Source: Bog-473 sp963777485
Lineage (GTDB): Bacteria > Actinomycetota > Acidimicrobiia > Acidimicrobiales > RAAP-2
Length of the DNA: 64,000 bases
NCBI GenBank assembly: GCA_963777485.1
Contig: CAVZQP010000001.1
Location: 744,001-808,000 of the forward strand
Direction of reading: 5' to 3'
Part shown: piece by piece, positions 49,854 to 59,178 of the stretch
How the letters are laid out: each line of letters begins with the position of its first letter
Position numbering within the stretch: position 1 is the stretch's first letter
Made by a program: the position numbers and the translations under genes
Notes under the pieces: model-generated
Told to the model about the DNA's origin: nothing
The model's database searches: none
What the model saw: the letters and a program-made list of their open reading frames with translations, nothing else

Positions 49854-50714
49854 GTGTCGGACGAGTGGGACCTTTCGGGGTTCTCGGCCTGGCTGAGCGG
49901 CCGGGCGCCGGCCACGCGCAAGGCGTACGCGAGCGACGTCGGGGCGTTCGCCGAGTGGATGGGCCGCAGCGACGTCGACGGCCCGGACGGCGTCGACCGC
50001 CTGCACCTGCGCCGCTACCTTGCCTCCCTCGGCACGCGGAAGATGGCCCGTGCCACCATCGCCCGCAAGGCGGCCGCACTGCGCTGCTACTTCTCCTGGC
50101 AGTTCCGGCAGGGCCGCATCGGCGCCGACCCGGCCCGGTCCCTGCGCGCCCCGGCCGGCGGCGGGCGCTTGCCCCGCGTCCTTTCCCAGGGCGAGCTGGC
50201 GACCCTGCTCGACGAGCCGGCCACGACACCGCTCGACCGCCGCGACCACGCCGTGCTCGAGCTGCTTTACGCCGCCGGGCTGCGCGTGTCGGAGCTCTGC
50301 GGACTCGACCGCGACGACGTCGACCTGCGGGGCCGCACGGTCACCGTGCTGGGTAAGGGCTCCAAGCAGCGGCGCCTGCCCATCCACGACTCGGCCGCCG
50401 CCGCGCTGCGCGACTGGCTGGAGCACGGGCGCGCCGAGATGAACGGCCCGCCCGAGGCCGTGTTCGTCAACCGGCGCGCCGCCCGTCTCGGGCCCCGCGA
50501 CGTGCGCCGGATCCTCGACCGCCGCGCCGCCTCGCCGACCCACCCCCACGCCCTGCGCCACACGTACGCGACCCACCTGCTCGACGGGGGCGCCGACCTG
50601 CGCGTCGTCCAGGAGCTGCTCGGCCACTCGAGCCTGGCGACGACCCAGGTGTACACGCACGTGAGCAAGGAGCGGCTGCGTTCGGTCTACGAAGGGACCC
50701 ATCCGAGGGCCTGA
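49854..50714 (+). CDS. xerC: Tyrosine recombinase XerC
   Basis: Chromosome dimer resolution recombinase (286 residues). The N-terminal SAM-like DNA-binding domain (RAPATRKAYASDVGAF) is followed by the catalytic domain. The R-K-H-R-H-Y set is visible: Arg in AAGLRVSELC, Lys in GKGSKQRRLP, His and Arg in HPHALRHTYATHLL, His in LGHSSLATTQ and Tyr in VYTHV. Position just upstream of rpsB is the usual actinobacterial site for xerC, so this is a housekeeping gene and not an integrase. A GTG at 49845 with AGGGGGG upstream is an alternative start. Confidence 0.93.
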   Translation: MSDEWDLSGFSAWLSGRAPATRKAYASDVGAFAEWMGRSDVDGPDGVDRLHLRRYLASLGTRKMARATIARKAAALRCYFSWQFRQGRIGADPARSLRAPAGGGRLPRVLSQGELATLLDEPATTPLDRRDHAVLELLYAAGLRVSELCGLDRDDVDLRGRTVTVLGKGSKQRRLPIHDSAAAALRDWLEHGRAEMNGPPEAVFVNRRAARLGPRDVRRILDRRAASPTHPHALRHTYATHLLDGGADLRVVQELLGHSSLATTQVYTHVSKERLRSVYEGTHPRA

Positions 50715-50737
50715 GGGCCGCCTGTGCGCCCAGCGGC

Positions 50738-50743
50738 TAAAGT
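50738..50743 (+). promoter_or_regulatory. -10 box TAAAGT before rpsB
   Basis: TAAAGT lies about 120 bases upstream of the rpsB ATG and predicts a long leader. No clear -35 is present. Confidence 0.45.
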
Positions 50744-50806
50744 GTCCAGGCCTGCCACGGCGGTGGGCCGCAATACCGACCATCATCACCTGGCGCGTTC
50801 CACGGT

Positions 50807-50825
50807 CGCCGCCCCTCGGGCGGCG
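50807..50825 (+). promoter_or_regulatory. Hairpin in the rpsB leader
   Basis: CGCCGCCC-CTC-GGGCGGCG, a perfect 8-bp stem about 38 bases before the ATG and upstream of the GGAGGAA ribosome binding site. It may be an S2-type autoregulatory leader element; no T-run follows. Confidence 0.4.
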
Positions 50826-50862
50826 CTGCGTCAGGGGAGCAACCGACTGGAGGAACCTCTTT

Positions 50863-51657
50863 ATGGCCGTCGTTTCCATGCGACAGCTTCTGGAGGCCGG
50901 AGTCCACTTCGGCCACCAGACGCGGCGATGGAACCCGAAGATGAAGCGCTACATCCTGGGTGAGCGCAACGGGATCTATCTCATCGACCTGCGCAAGACG
51001 CTGAACGGCGTCGAGTCCGCCTACTCGTACGTGCGTGATCTCGTCGCCGGCGGCGGCACCGTGCTCTTCGTCGGGACGAAGAAGCAGACCCAGGGGCCCG
51101 TCGCCGAGTACGCCGAGGCCTGCGGGATGCCCTATGTCAACCAGCGCTGGCTCGGCGGCATGCTGACCAACTTCGCCACCGTGTCGGGCCGCGTGGGCCG
51201 CATGCGCGAGCTGCGGGCCATGCAGGCGGCCGGCGACTTCGACGGCATGCCGAAGCGGGAGGCACTGCAGCACACCCGCGAGCTCGAGAAGCTGACCCGG
51301 AACCTCGGCGGCATCGCCGACCTGAACCGGTTGCCGAGCGCCGTCTTCGTCATCGACACGAAGAAGGAGCACATCGCAGTCACCGAGGCGCGCAAGCTCG
51401 GCCTGCCCGTCGTGGCCGTGGTCGACACGAACTGCGACCCCGACGTCATCGACTACGTGATCCCGGGCAACGACGACGCCATCCGCTCGGGCTCCCTCAT
51501 GTGCCGGGTGATCGCCGATGCCGTGGCCGAGGGCCGATTCATCGCCGAGCACCGCCGCCAGATGGCGCCGCCGCCGGCCGAGGAGGGCAGCCCGCCCAGC
51601 CCGCGCCCGCGCCGTGCACCGCAGCAGGTCACCCAAGAGCCCGTCGAGGTGGCGTGA
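50863..51657 (+). CDS. rpsB: 30S ribosomal protein S2
   Basis: 264-residue S2 with canonical segments MRQLLEAGVHFGHQTRRWNPKMK, FVGTKKQ, VNQRWLGGMLTNF and VVDTNCDPD. The C-terminus is a Pro/Arg-rich tail. GGAGGAA precedes the ATG. Coupled to tsf through a GTGA overlap. Confidence 0.98.
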   Translation: MAVVSMRQLLEAGVHFGHQTRRWNPKMKRYILGERNGIYLIDLRKTLNGVESAYSYVRDLVAGGGTVLFVGTKKQTQGPVAEYAEACGMPYVNQRWLGGMLTNFATVSGRVGRMRELRAMQAAGDFDGMPKREALQHTRELEKLTRNLGGIADLNRLPSAVFVIDTKKEHIAVTEARKLGLPVVAVVDTNCDPDVIDYVIPGNDDAIRSGSLMCRVIADAVAEGRFIAEHRRQMAPPPAEEGSPPSPRPRRAPQQVTQEPVEVA

Positions 51658-52454
51658 GCGTGGCCAACTACTCCGCCAAGGACGTCTCGACGCTGCGCCA
51701 GATGACCGGCGCCGGCATGCTCGACTGCAAGAAGGCCCTTGACGAGACCGACGGCGACATCGAGAAGGCGGCACAGCTCCTGCGTGAGCAGGGCAAGGCC
51801 GGCGCCGCCAAGCGTTCAGACCGTGACGCCTCCGAGGGCGCCGTGGCCGCCGTGCGCTCCGGCGATGCGGCCGCCGTGGTCGAGCTGCGCTGCGAGACCG
51901 ACTTCGTCGCCAAGTCGGCGGAGTTCGTCGCGCTGGCCGACGAGCTGGCCGCGCTCGTCGCCGCCAAGGGCGAGGACGCCGTGAGCGAGCTCGACGACGA
52001 GATCGACAACCTGCGCTCGACCCTCAAGGAGAACATCTCGGTCGGCCGGGTGCGCCGCTTGGTCGCCGAGGGCGGTCAGGTCGTCGACACCTACCTCCAC
52101 CAACAGGCCGGCCGCGGGGTCAACGCCGTCGGCATCGTGATCGAGGGCGGCACCGAGGAGCTTGCCCACGACATTGCCGTGCACATCGCGTTCGCCAAGC
52201 CCGCCTACCTCAGCCGTGACGACGTGCCGGCCGACGAGGTCGCGGCCGAGCGGGCCACGCTCGAGACGATCTCGCGTAACGAGGGCAAGCCGGAGGCCGC
52301 GCTCGGCAAGATCGTCGACGGCCGGATGAACGGCTGGTTCAAGGAGCGCGTGCTCCTCGACCAGTCCTATGTCCGCGACGAGAAGCAGACGATCGCGGGC
52401 ATGCTCGGGTCGGCGCGCGTCGTGGCCTTCGCCCAGGTCGTCGTCGGCGCCTGA
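51654..52454 (+). CDS. tsf: Elongation factor Ts
   Basis: Nucleotide exchange factor for EF-Tu. The 266 residues start SVANYSAKDVSTLRQMTGAGMLDCKKAL, with the TDFVAK motif (CETDFVAKSAEF) of the core and VAVHIAFAKPAYL later. The GTG at 51654 forms the usual four-base overlap with rpsB; a GTG two codons later (51660) would give the more usual MANY start, and both are possible. Confidence 0.97.
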   Translation: MSVANYSAKDVSTLRQMTGAGMLDCKKALDETDGDIEKAAQLLREQGKAGAAKRSDRDASEGAVAAVRSGDAAAVVELRCETDFVAKSAEFVALADELAALVAAKGEDAVSELDDEIDNLRSTLKENISVGRVRRLVAEGGQVVDTYLHQQAGRGVNAVGIVIEGGTEELAHDIAVHIAFAKPAYLSRDDVPADEVAAERATLETISRNEGKPEAALGKIVDGRMNGWFKERVLLDQSYVRDEKQTIAGMLGSARVVAFAQVVVGA

Positions 52455-52465
52455 CGCTGAGGGTC

Positions 52466-53185
52466 GTGGGAGAGACGCGCCGCATCGTCCTCAAGATGTC
52501 GGGGGAGGCCTTGGCCTCCGCCGCGTCCGACGAGACCATCGATACCGCCACCGTCGAGCGGATGGCCCAGGAGATGGCCAAGGCCATGGACGCCGGGGGC
52601 CTCGAGCTGGCCGTCGTCGTCGGAGGCGGCAACATCTGGCGAGGCACGACCGGCGAGTCCAGCGGCATGGACCGTGCCACGTCGGACTACATGGGCATGC
52701 TCGGCACTGTCATCAACGCTCTCGCCCTCCAGGACGCGCTCGAGCAGCAGGATCAGCCGACGAGGGTACTGACCGCCCTCTCCATGGCCGAGGTCGCCGA
52801 GCCCTACATCCGCCGGCGGGCCATCCGCCACCTCGAGAAGGGCCGCATTGTCATCTTCGCCGCCGGCATGGGGAACCCGTTTTTCACGACGGACACCCCC
52901 GCTGCGCTCCGGGCGGCGGAAATCGGGGCCGAGCTGCTGTGCAAGGGGACCCACTCGGGCGTCGACGGCGTCTACAGCGCAGATCCCAAGCTCCACCCGG
53001 ACGCCACCCGTTACGACGAGATCTCCTTCATGGACGTGATCAACCACGACCTGCGGGTCATGGACCTCACCGCTATCACCTTCTGCAAGGACAACAACCT
53101 GCCGATCCGGGTCTTCGACCTCATGATCCAGGGGAACATCGGTCGGGCGCTGAGTGGTGAGCAGATCGGTACGCTGGTCCGTTGA
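52466..53185 (+). CDS. pyrH: UMP kinase
   Basis: Hexameric amino-acid-kinase-fold UMP kinase (239 residues). Motifs include VLKMSGEAL, VVVGGGNIWRG, DYMGMLGTVINALALQ and GTGNPFFTTDT-like AGMGNPFFTTDTPAALRA. The GTG start lies 11 bases after tsf. The stop shares one base with the frr start (TGATG). Confidence 0.97.
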   Translation: MGETRRIVLKMSGEALASAASDETIDTATVERMAQEMAKAMDAGGLELAVVVGGGNIWRGTTGESSGMDRATSDYMGMLGTVINALALQDALEQQDQPTRVLTALSMAEVAEPYIRRRAIRHLEKGRIVIFAAGMGNPFFTTDTPAALRAAEIGAELLCKGTHSGVDGVYSADPKLHPDATRYDEISFMDVINHDLRVMDLTAITFCKDNNLPIRVFDLMIQGNIGRALSGEQIGTLVR

Positions 53186-53754
53186 TGGACGAGGACCTCG
53201 CCGCCCTGGTCAAGGACGACACCAGGGAGAAGATGGGCAAAGCCATTGATCACGTACGCCACGAGATGGGCGGTGTCCGGACCGGACGTGCTTCCTCGGC
53301 GCTCGTCGAGCCGTTGCTCGTCGACTACTACGGCACGCCCACCCCGCTGCGCCAGCTGGCCGGCTTCAGCGTGCCCGACGCGATGCTCCTCGTCATCTCG
53401 CCCTACGACAAGGGCTCACTGGCGGCGATCGAGAAGGCGATCCAGACGTCTGACCTCGGCATCAATCCGACGAACGACGGCACCGTGATCCGCCTGGCCT
53501 TTCCGCCGTTAACAGAAGAGCGCCGCAAGGAGCTGGTCAAGGTCGTGCGGCACAAAGCAGAGGAGGGACGCGTGGCAGTTCGTAACCTGCGCCGCGCGGG
53601 GCGACATGAGCTGGAGGCACTGCAGAAGGACGGTGAGCTGTCGACCGACGAGCTCGAGCGCGTCGAGAAGGAGCTCGAGAAGATCACGCACGATCAGGTC
53701 GCGGTGATCGATCAGCTGCTCGCGCACAAAGAGCAAGAGCTCATGGCGGTCTGA
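53185..53754 (+). CDS. frr: Ribosome recycling factor
   Basis: Splits post-termination ribosomes with EF-G. The 189 residues contain VRTGRASSALVEPL, YYGTPTPLRQLA and VRNLRRAGRHELEAL. The ATG overlaps the last base of pyrH. Standard rpsB-tsf-pyrH-frr order. Confidence 0.97.
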   Translation: MDEDLAALVKDDTREKMGKAIDHVRHEMGGVRTGRASSALVEPLLVDYYGTPTPLRQLAGFSVPDAMLLVISPYDKGSLAAIEKAIQTSDLGINPTNDGTVIRLAFPPLTEERRKELVKVVRHKAEEGRVAVRNLRRAGRHELEALQKDGELSTDELERVEKELEKITHDQVAVIDQLLAHKEQELMAV

Positions 53755-53764
53755 GGCGAGCGAC

Positions 53765-55429
53765 ATGACTGACGGCACTGACGGCACCGACGATCACGAC
53801 GAGTTCACACCCTCCTTCGGAGGGTTCTCGGATTCCGAGAGCAACGAACAAGACGAAGAGGAGCCCACGAGCTATCACTCCGGGCGCGTCCGCATCATCG
53901 GCGCCGAGCCCGCGGGGGACTCCGTCCGCGAGGTGACCGGCCCGGTGGAGGAGGGTCACCCGGAGCTGCCGCACTGGAACGACGCACCGACCGGGCAGGT
54001 CCCCGCGATCCTCGATCGCAGCACCGGCGAGGAGTCCGCGGTCGCGCCACCCACCTGGCGCGAGGAGGACAACGACTGGGAGGCCCAGGAAGACGTCTTC
54101 GAACCGTCCATGTTGTCGGGTGACCTGCCCGCCGTCGGGGCGCTGCTGGACGAGCAGCGGCGCGAGGAGGCCGACGCCGATCGCCAGCCGTGGCACTTCG
54201 AGTCGGACGACACGCTCGTCATCCCGCCCGAGCCCGGCTTCGAGCCCGACGTCGCCGCAACGGAGCCAGAACCGGAGCTCGACACCGGCCCTCGCCGCCG
54301 CGTGTCCGCCCCGCCCCGACGCGCGCGCCAGCGCCGCGAAGAGCCCGAGACGGTCGCCTGGAGCGAGCCCGAATCGGCTCAGCCCGAGGAGCCGGCGCCC
54401 GAGCCGGCTCCCGAGCCCGAGCGCGAGCCCGAGCCCGAGCCCGTCGGGGTGTCGCCGCGCGTCGCATCGGCCGAGACCGCCGCGGCCTCGGCCGTCGCCG
54501 CCTCACGGCTCAGCCCCCCCGAGCCGCCCGAGCCCAAGGTCCGCGCCCCGCGCACCTCGAGATCCGTCGCTGCCCGTACCGGGAACGTGCCGACGGCAGG
54601 CGGCACCTCCGGCCGCGACATGCGCGTCGCGATCGGTAGCGGCGTCCTACTCGGCATCATCGGCCTGATCTGCTTCGCCGCGGGGACGGTGGCCACCTTG
54701 GTCATCACGACCGTCATCGTCCTGCTCGCCACCGCCGAGGGCTACGCCGCCTTCCGGCGTGCCCAGTACCACCCGGCCACGCTGCTCGGCCTGGTCGCCG
54801 TGCTGTCACTGATGATCGAGACATACAACAAGGGCGTCGCCGCGCTGCCGCTCGTCCTGGTGCTCCTCGTCGTGGGCTCCTTCATCTGGTACCTCGCCCG
54901 CGTGGAGCCCGCCGCCGATCCCGCTTCGGGCATGCTCTCGACGGTCTTCATCTTCGTGTGGGTCGGCGCCTTCGGATCGTTCGCGGCCCTGCTCCTCAAC
55001 CCGAACCTGTTCCCCGACCGCCACGGCATCGCCTTCATCCTGGCGGCGGTGATCGTCACCGTGGCCGACGACGTGGGCTCGCTGCTCGTGGGCTCGGCCA
55101 TGGGGCGGCACCAACTGGCGCCCTCCATAAGCCCGAACAAGAGCTGGGAGGGTCTGATCGGGGGTGCCCTTGCTGCGATCCTGGTGTCCGTCGTCGTGGT
55201 CCACTTCATCCATCCGTGGACGGTGAGCAAGGCATTGCTCTACGGCGTCGTCGTCGCCATCGTGGCGCCGCTCGGCGACCTCAGCCAGTCGATGATCAAG
55301 CGGCACCTCGGTCTCAAGGACATGGGCCGGCTGCTGCCCGGGCACGGCGGCGTGCTCGATCGTTTCGACGGCCTCCTCTTCGTCCTCCCCGCCACGTACT
55401 TCGTGGTCAAAGCGCTTCATCTCGGCTGA
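53765..55429 (+). CDS. cdsA: Phosphatidate cytidylyltransferase with long N-terminal extension
   Basis: Makes CDP-diacylglycerol from phosphatidate and CTP. The C-terminal ~265 residues are the polytopic CdsA domain with its signature DMGRLLPGHGGVLDRFDGLL and the upstream SPNKSWEG. The first ~285 residues are a soluble acidic extension (EP-rich stretch PEEPAPEPAPEPEREPEPEP, few hydrophobics) that nearly doubles the usual 270-300 residue length and is presumably disordered in the cytoplasm. Followed by dxr after 4 bases. Confidence 0.93.
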   Translation: MTDGTDGTDDHDEFTPSFGGFSDSESNEQDEEEPTSYHSGRVRIIGAEPAGDSVREVTGPVEEGHPELPHWNDAPTGQVPAILDRSTGEESAVAPPTWREEDNDWEAQEDVFEPSMLSGDLPAVGALLDEQRREEADADRQPWHFESDDTLVIPPEPGFEPDVAATEPEPELDTGPRRRVSAPPRRARQRREEPETVAWSEPESAQPEEPAPEPAPEPEREPEPEPVGVSPRVASAETAAASAVAASRLSPPEPPEPKVRAPRTSRSVAARTGNVPTAGGTSGRDMRVAIGSGVLLGIIGLICFAAGTVATLVITTVIVLLATAEGYAAFRRAQYHPATLLGLVAVLSLMIETYNKGVAALPLVLVLLVVGSFIWYLARVEPAADPASGMLSTVFIFVWVGAFGSFAALLLNPNLFPDRHGIAFILAAVIVTVADDVGSLLVGSAMGRHQLAPSISPNKSWEGLIGGALAAILVSVVVVHFIHPWTVSKALLYGVVVAIVAPLGDLSQSMIKRHLGLKDMGRLLPGHGGVLDRFDGLLFVLPATYFVVKALHLG

Positions 55430-55433
55430 GCCG

Positions 55434-56591
55434 ATGCGCTCCGTCAGCCTGATGGGCTCCTCGGGCTCTATCGGCACGCAGGCCCTCGACGTCATCCGCG
55501 CCGAGCCCGATCGCTTCCGGGTCCACGCGCTCGCCGCGCACCGCTCGGCCGAGGCGCTCGTGGCGCAAGCGGCCGAGTTCCACCCCGACGTCGTCGTGAT
55601 CGGTGACCCCGCACTCCACGCGGACGTGCGCGACGGCGTTCCCGCCGGCGTCGAGGTACTGGTCGGCGAGGAGGGCCTGGTCGCCGCCGCGCGAGGGGCC
55701 GATGTCGTCCTCAACGGCGTCGTTGGCTTCGCCGGGCTCCCGGTGACGATGGCTGCGCTGGAGGCGGGCAAGCGCCTCGCCCTGGCTAACAAGGAGTCGC
55801 TCATCGCGGGCGCCCCCGTGGTGCAGAAGGCGCGTAGCACGCCCGGCGCCGAGATCGTCCCGGTGGACTCGGAGCACTGCGCGCTGCACCAGTGCCTGGC
55901 GTCGGTGCAGGGGACGACCGACGTGGCCCGCCTGCTCCTCACCGCATCCGGCGGTCCCTTCCGCGACTGGCCGGCGGACAAGCTCGGCACCGCGACAGTG
56001 CAGGACGCGCTGGCCCACCCAACCTGGTCGATGGGACCCAAGATCACCATCGACAGCTCGACGCTGATGAACAAGGGCCTCGAGGTCATCGAGGCACACG
56101 AGCTCTTCGGCATCGATTACGACCGCATCGACATCGTCGTGCACCCGCAGTCGGTCGTGCACTCCATGGTCGAGCTCCGGGACGGCTCGACGCTGGCCCA
56201 GTTGTCCGCGCCCGACATGCGGCTGCCGATCGGTTACGCGCTCGGCTGGCCCGATCGCATCGCGACGCCATACGGCGCCCTCGACTGGTCTGCACCGCGC
56301 ACGTTGACGTTCGAGGCCCCCGACCGTTCGATGTTCCGCTGCATCGAACTGGCCTACACCGCCGGCCGTCGCGGGGGCTCCGCTCCGGCCTGGCTGAGCG
56401 CCGCAAACGAGGTGGCGGTCGAGGCGTTTCTCGAAGGCGATCTGCCGTGGCTCGGCATCGGCGAGGTGGTCGAGGAGACGCTCGAGGCCTGGGAGGACGA
56501 TCACGTCGACCAGGTGGAAGGGGTGTTGGCGGCCGACGCCGAGGCCCGCCGGAGGGCTACCGAGATCGTCGCCCGCCGTCTGTCCGGCTGA
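55434..56591 (+). CDS. dxr: 1-deoxy-D-xylulose 5-phosphate reductoisomerase
   Basis: Second step of the MEP isoprenoid pathway. The 385 residues show the NADPH loop GSSGSIGTQAL, LANKESLIAG, the metal/substrate segment VPVDSEHCALHQCL, TASGGPFRDW, HPTWSMGPKITIDSSTLMNKGLE and VHPQSVVHSMV. It shares this operon region with ispG, another MEP gene. The ATG starts within the cdsA-proximal gap with no long leader. Confidence 0.97.
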   Translation: MRSVSLMGSSGSIGTQALDVIRAEPDRFRVHALAAHRSAEALVAQAAEFHPDVVVIGDPALHADVRDGVPAGVEVLVGEEGLVAAARGADVVLNGVVGFAGLPVTMAALEAGKRLALANKESLIAGAPVVQKARSTPGAEIVPVDSEHCALHQCLASVQGTTDVARLLLTASGGPFRDWPADKLGTATVQDALAHPTWSMGPKITIDSSTLMNKGLEVIEAHELFGIDYDRIDIVVHPQSVVHSMVELRDGSTLAQLSAPDMRLPIGYALGWPDRIATPYGALDWSAPRTLTFEAPDRSMFRCIELAYTAGRRGGSAPAWLSAANEVAVEAFLEGDLPWLGIGEVVEETLEAWEDDHVDQVEGVLAADAEARRRATEIVARRLSG

Positions 56592-56600
56592 GGACGGCGG

Positions 56601-56606
56601 TAGCGT
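56601..56606 (+). promoter_or_regulatory. -10 box TAGCGT before rseP
   Basis: TAGCGT ends 10 bases before the ATG at 56617, without a ribosome binding site; leaderless geometry. Confidence 0.45.
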
Positions 56607-56616
56607 TGACGGGGCA

Positions 56617-57927
56617 ATGACCCTCACCACGCAGGACTCGCCTGCGATACCACCGTCAGCGGGGAGCGAGCCCGTAGAGCCCGAAATCCAGGGCAGCGGC
56701 CGCCAAGTCGTCCAGCTGCTGATCGGCCTGGCCGTGATCACGGCCTTGTTCCTGGTGTTGGGCTGGGGTCCGCTCCTCCTCTTCATCGTGATCCTCATCG
56801 CGATCGTGATGCTGCACGAGCTGGGCCACTTCGCCACGGCCAAGTGGGCGGGCATGAAGGTCACCGAGTACTTCGTCGGCTTCGGCCCGCGCCTGTGGTC
56901 GATCCGGCGGGGCGAGACCGAGTACGGCGTCAAGGCGATCCCCGCCGGCGGGTACGTCCGCATCACGGGCTTCACCGCCATGGAGGAGGTGCCCGAGGAG
57001 GACGAGCACCGCGCCTACCGTCAGCAGCCCTTCTATCAGCGCATCGTCGTGGCGTCGGCCGGCTCGGTCATGCACCTGCTGATCGCCTTCGTGCTGGCCA
57101 TCATCGTGGTCTTCGCCTTCGGCCAGCCCACGAACAACGTCAAGGTCACGTCCGTCGAACACTGGGCCGGCAAGGCGACGCCGGCCGTGCTGGCGGGATT
57201 GAAGGCGGGCGACGTCATCGTCTCCATCGACGGCAAGACCTTCAACAATCCCAACGCCGCAACCGACATCATCAAGCGCTCGACGGGCAAGCAGCTCACG
57301 CTGGGTGTCGAACGCGACGGCCGCCTCATCCATCTGCAGGCAACACCGGCGAGCGGCAAAGGGATCAAGGTCGACGGGTCAAAGCTCGCTGATCACGGCT
57401 ACCTGGGCTTCAGCCCCGCTACCGCAATGAGTTCAGTCAATGCCGTGCAGGCGCCCGGCGCTGCCGTCTCGACCATGTGGTCGGTGACGGACCAGGAGGC
57501 GCACGGCATCGGACAGATCTTCTCGCCGTCGGGGATCTCGTCCCTCTGGCACCAACTGTCGAACTCCCACTACGCCCAGAAGGTCGCGAACAATCCGGGC
57601 GAGGCGCCGCGGCCCGAGTCGATCATCGGCATCGCGCACATCGGCGCGCAAGCGGAGCAGAGCAACATCGAATCGGTCCTGCTGCTCCTCATTGCCATCA
57701 ACATCGTGTTCGGGATCCTGAACATGCTGCCGATGATCCCGCTCGACGGCGGCCATGTCGCCATCGCGGCCTACGAGTGGATCCGCACGAAGAAGGGGCA
57801 GGCTTACTACCGGGCCGACATCACCAAGCTGTTCCCGGTCGCCGCGGTCTTCATCGGGATACTGGCCTTCGTCTCCCTGTCTGCCATGTACCTCGACATC
57901 ACGCACCCGATCAACTTCCCGCACTGA
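56617..57927 (+). CDS. rseP: RIP zinc metalloprotease RseP/Rip1-like
   Basis: Site-2 intramembrane protease that cleaves anti-sigma factors and other membrane substrates. The 436 residues have the HExxH motif LHELGHFA (His67, Glu68, His71) in the first helices, one PDZ domain (about 165-250, GLKAGDVIVSIDG), and the third metal ligand region NMLPMIPLDGGH near the C-terminus. The dxr-rip-ispG arrangement is the same as in mycobacteria. An acidic N-terminal ~30 residues precede the first helix. Confidence 0.95.
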   Translation: MTLTTQDSPAIPPSAGSEPVEPEIQGSGRQVVQLLIGLAVITALFLVLGWGPLLLFIVILIAIVMLHELGHFATAKWAGMKVTEYFVGFGPRLWSIRRGETEYGVKAIPAGGYVRITGFTAMEEVPEEDEHRAYRQQPFYQRIVVASAGSVMHLLIAFVLAIIVVFAFGQPTNNVKVTSVEHWAGKATPAVLAGLKAGDVIVSIDGKTFNNPNAATDIIKRSTGKQLTLGVERDGRLIHLQATPASGKGIKVDGSKLADHGYLGFSPATAMSSVNAVQAPGAAVSTMWSVTDQEAHGIGQIFSPSGISSLWHQLSNSHYAQKVANNPGEAPRPESIIGIAHIGAQAEQSNIESVLLLLIAINIVFGILNMLPMIPLDGGHVAIAAYEWIRTKKGQAYYRADITKLFPVAAVFIGILAFVSLSAMYLDITHPINFPH

Positions 57928-57928
57928 C

Positions 57929-59158
57929 GTGGAACTGACGTCAGCTCTCCTGTCGCCCCGGCGGCCGACCCGGCGCATCGCGGTGGGCGACGTACCGATC
58001 GGCGACGGTGCGCCCATCAGCGTGCAGTCGATGACGACGACCAAGACCGCCGACGTCGACGGCACGCTGGCGCAGATCTACGCGCTGGCCGCGGCCGGCG
58101 CAGACATCGTCCGCTGCACGTGCAACGAGGAGCCGGCGGCCGAGGGCCTCGCCCACATCGTCCCGCGCTCGCCGGTGCCGATCGTGGCCGACATCCACTT
58201 CCACCACGAGATGGCGCTCGCCGCGCTCGAGGCCGGCGTCCAGGGGCTCCGGCTCAACCCCGGCAACCTGCGGAAGGAGGCGGAGATCAAGCAGGTCGCG
58301 GCCGAGGCCCGCGACCGCGGCGTCCCCATCCGCATCGGTGTGAACGCGGGTTCTCTCCACCCCGACCTCTACAAGAAGTACGGCGGCGCCACCCCCGAGG
58401 CGCTTGTCGAGTCGGCCCGGAACGAGCTCGCGCTCTTCGAGGAGGTCGGGTTCACCGACGTCAAGATCTCGGTGAAGGCCTCGTCGGTCGCCCTCATGAT
58501 CGCCGCCTACCGGTTGGCGTCGGAGACGTTCGACCACCCGCTGCACCTCGGCGTGACCGAGGCGGGCCCGCCCCCCGCCGGCCTGGTCAAGGGGACGGCC
58601 GGCATCGGCGCGCTGCTCGCCGAGGGGATCGGCGACACGATCCGGTACTCGCTCACGGCCGACCCCGTCGAAGAAGCGAGGGCGGGCCGGCAGCTGCTCG
58701 AGTCGCTCGGGCTGCGCGAACGCAAGGGCCTCGACCTCATCGCCTGCCCTTCGTGCGGGCGCGCCCAGGTCGACGTGATCGCCGTGGCGAAAGAGGCGCA
58801 GGAAGCGCTCGAGAAATTGAACCTGCCGATCCAGGTCGCGGTGATGGGCTGCGTCGTCAACGGTCCCGGCGAAGCGCGCGAAGCAGATATCGGCATCGCG
58901 GCGGGGAAGCAGAAGGGGCACCTCTTCATCCGCGGCAAGATCATCCGCGTCGTGCCCGAGGCCGAGATGGTCCAGTCCCTCGTCGACGAGGCCGAGCGCC
59001 TCGTGGCCGAAGGCGTCGAAGCGCGCATCGCTGCCGCCGACAGCAGCGCCGAGGCCGAAGCCGAGGCCGATCGCCGCGCGCTGCTCGACACCACGGGCGC
59101 CGACCCGAACCGCACCGCGGAGAAGATCGAGATCATCCGGCGCCACTCCGACAACTAG
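57929..59158 (+). CDS. ispG: 4-hydroxy-3-methylbut-2-enyl diphosphate synthase
   Basis: Penultimate enzyme of the MEP pathway, a 4Fe-4S reductase. The 409 residues include ISVQSMTTTKTADVDGT, IVADIHFHHEMALAALEAG and RIGVNAGSL. The cluster cysteines are in LIACPSCGR and AVMGCVVNGPGEA. The GTG start is one base after the rseP stop. The C-terminal ~30 residues are Glu/Ala-rich. Confidence 0.97.
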   Translation: MELTSALLSPRRPTRRIAVGDVPIGDGAPISVQSMTTTKTADVDGTLAQIYALAAAGADIVRCTCNEEPAAEGLAHIVPRSPVPIVADIHFHHEMALAALEAGVQGLRLNPGNLRKEAEIKQVAAEARDRGVPIRIGVNAGSLHPDLYKKYGGATPEALVESARNELALFEEVGFTDVKISVKASSVALMIAAYRLASETFDHPLHLGVTEAGPPPAGLVKGTAGIGALLAEGIGDTIRYSLTADPVEEARAGRQLLESLGLRERKGLDLIACPSCGRAQVDVIAVAKEAQEALEKLNLPIQVAVMGCVVNGPGEAREADIGIAAGKQKGHLFIRGKIIRVVPEAEMVQSLVDEAERLVAEGVEARIAAADSSAEAEAEADRRALLDTTGADPNRTAEKIEIIRRHSDN

Positions 59159-59166
59159 CCGACAGC

Positions 59167-59172
59167 TAGCCT
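59167..59172 (+). promoter_or_regulatory. -10 box TAGCCT before proS
   Basis: TAGCCT ends 6 bases before the proS ATG with no ribosome binding site, again leaderless in form. Confidence 0.5.
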
Positions 59173-59178
59173 TGTCCG

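Noticed and set aside
49854..50714. Tyrosine recombinase as an integrase marking a mobile element
   Set aside because: Length, sequence and position before rpsB fit housekeeping XerC; no attachment repeats or phage genes are seen.
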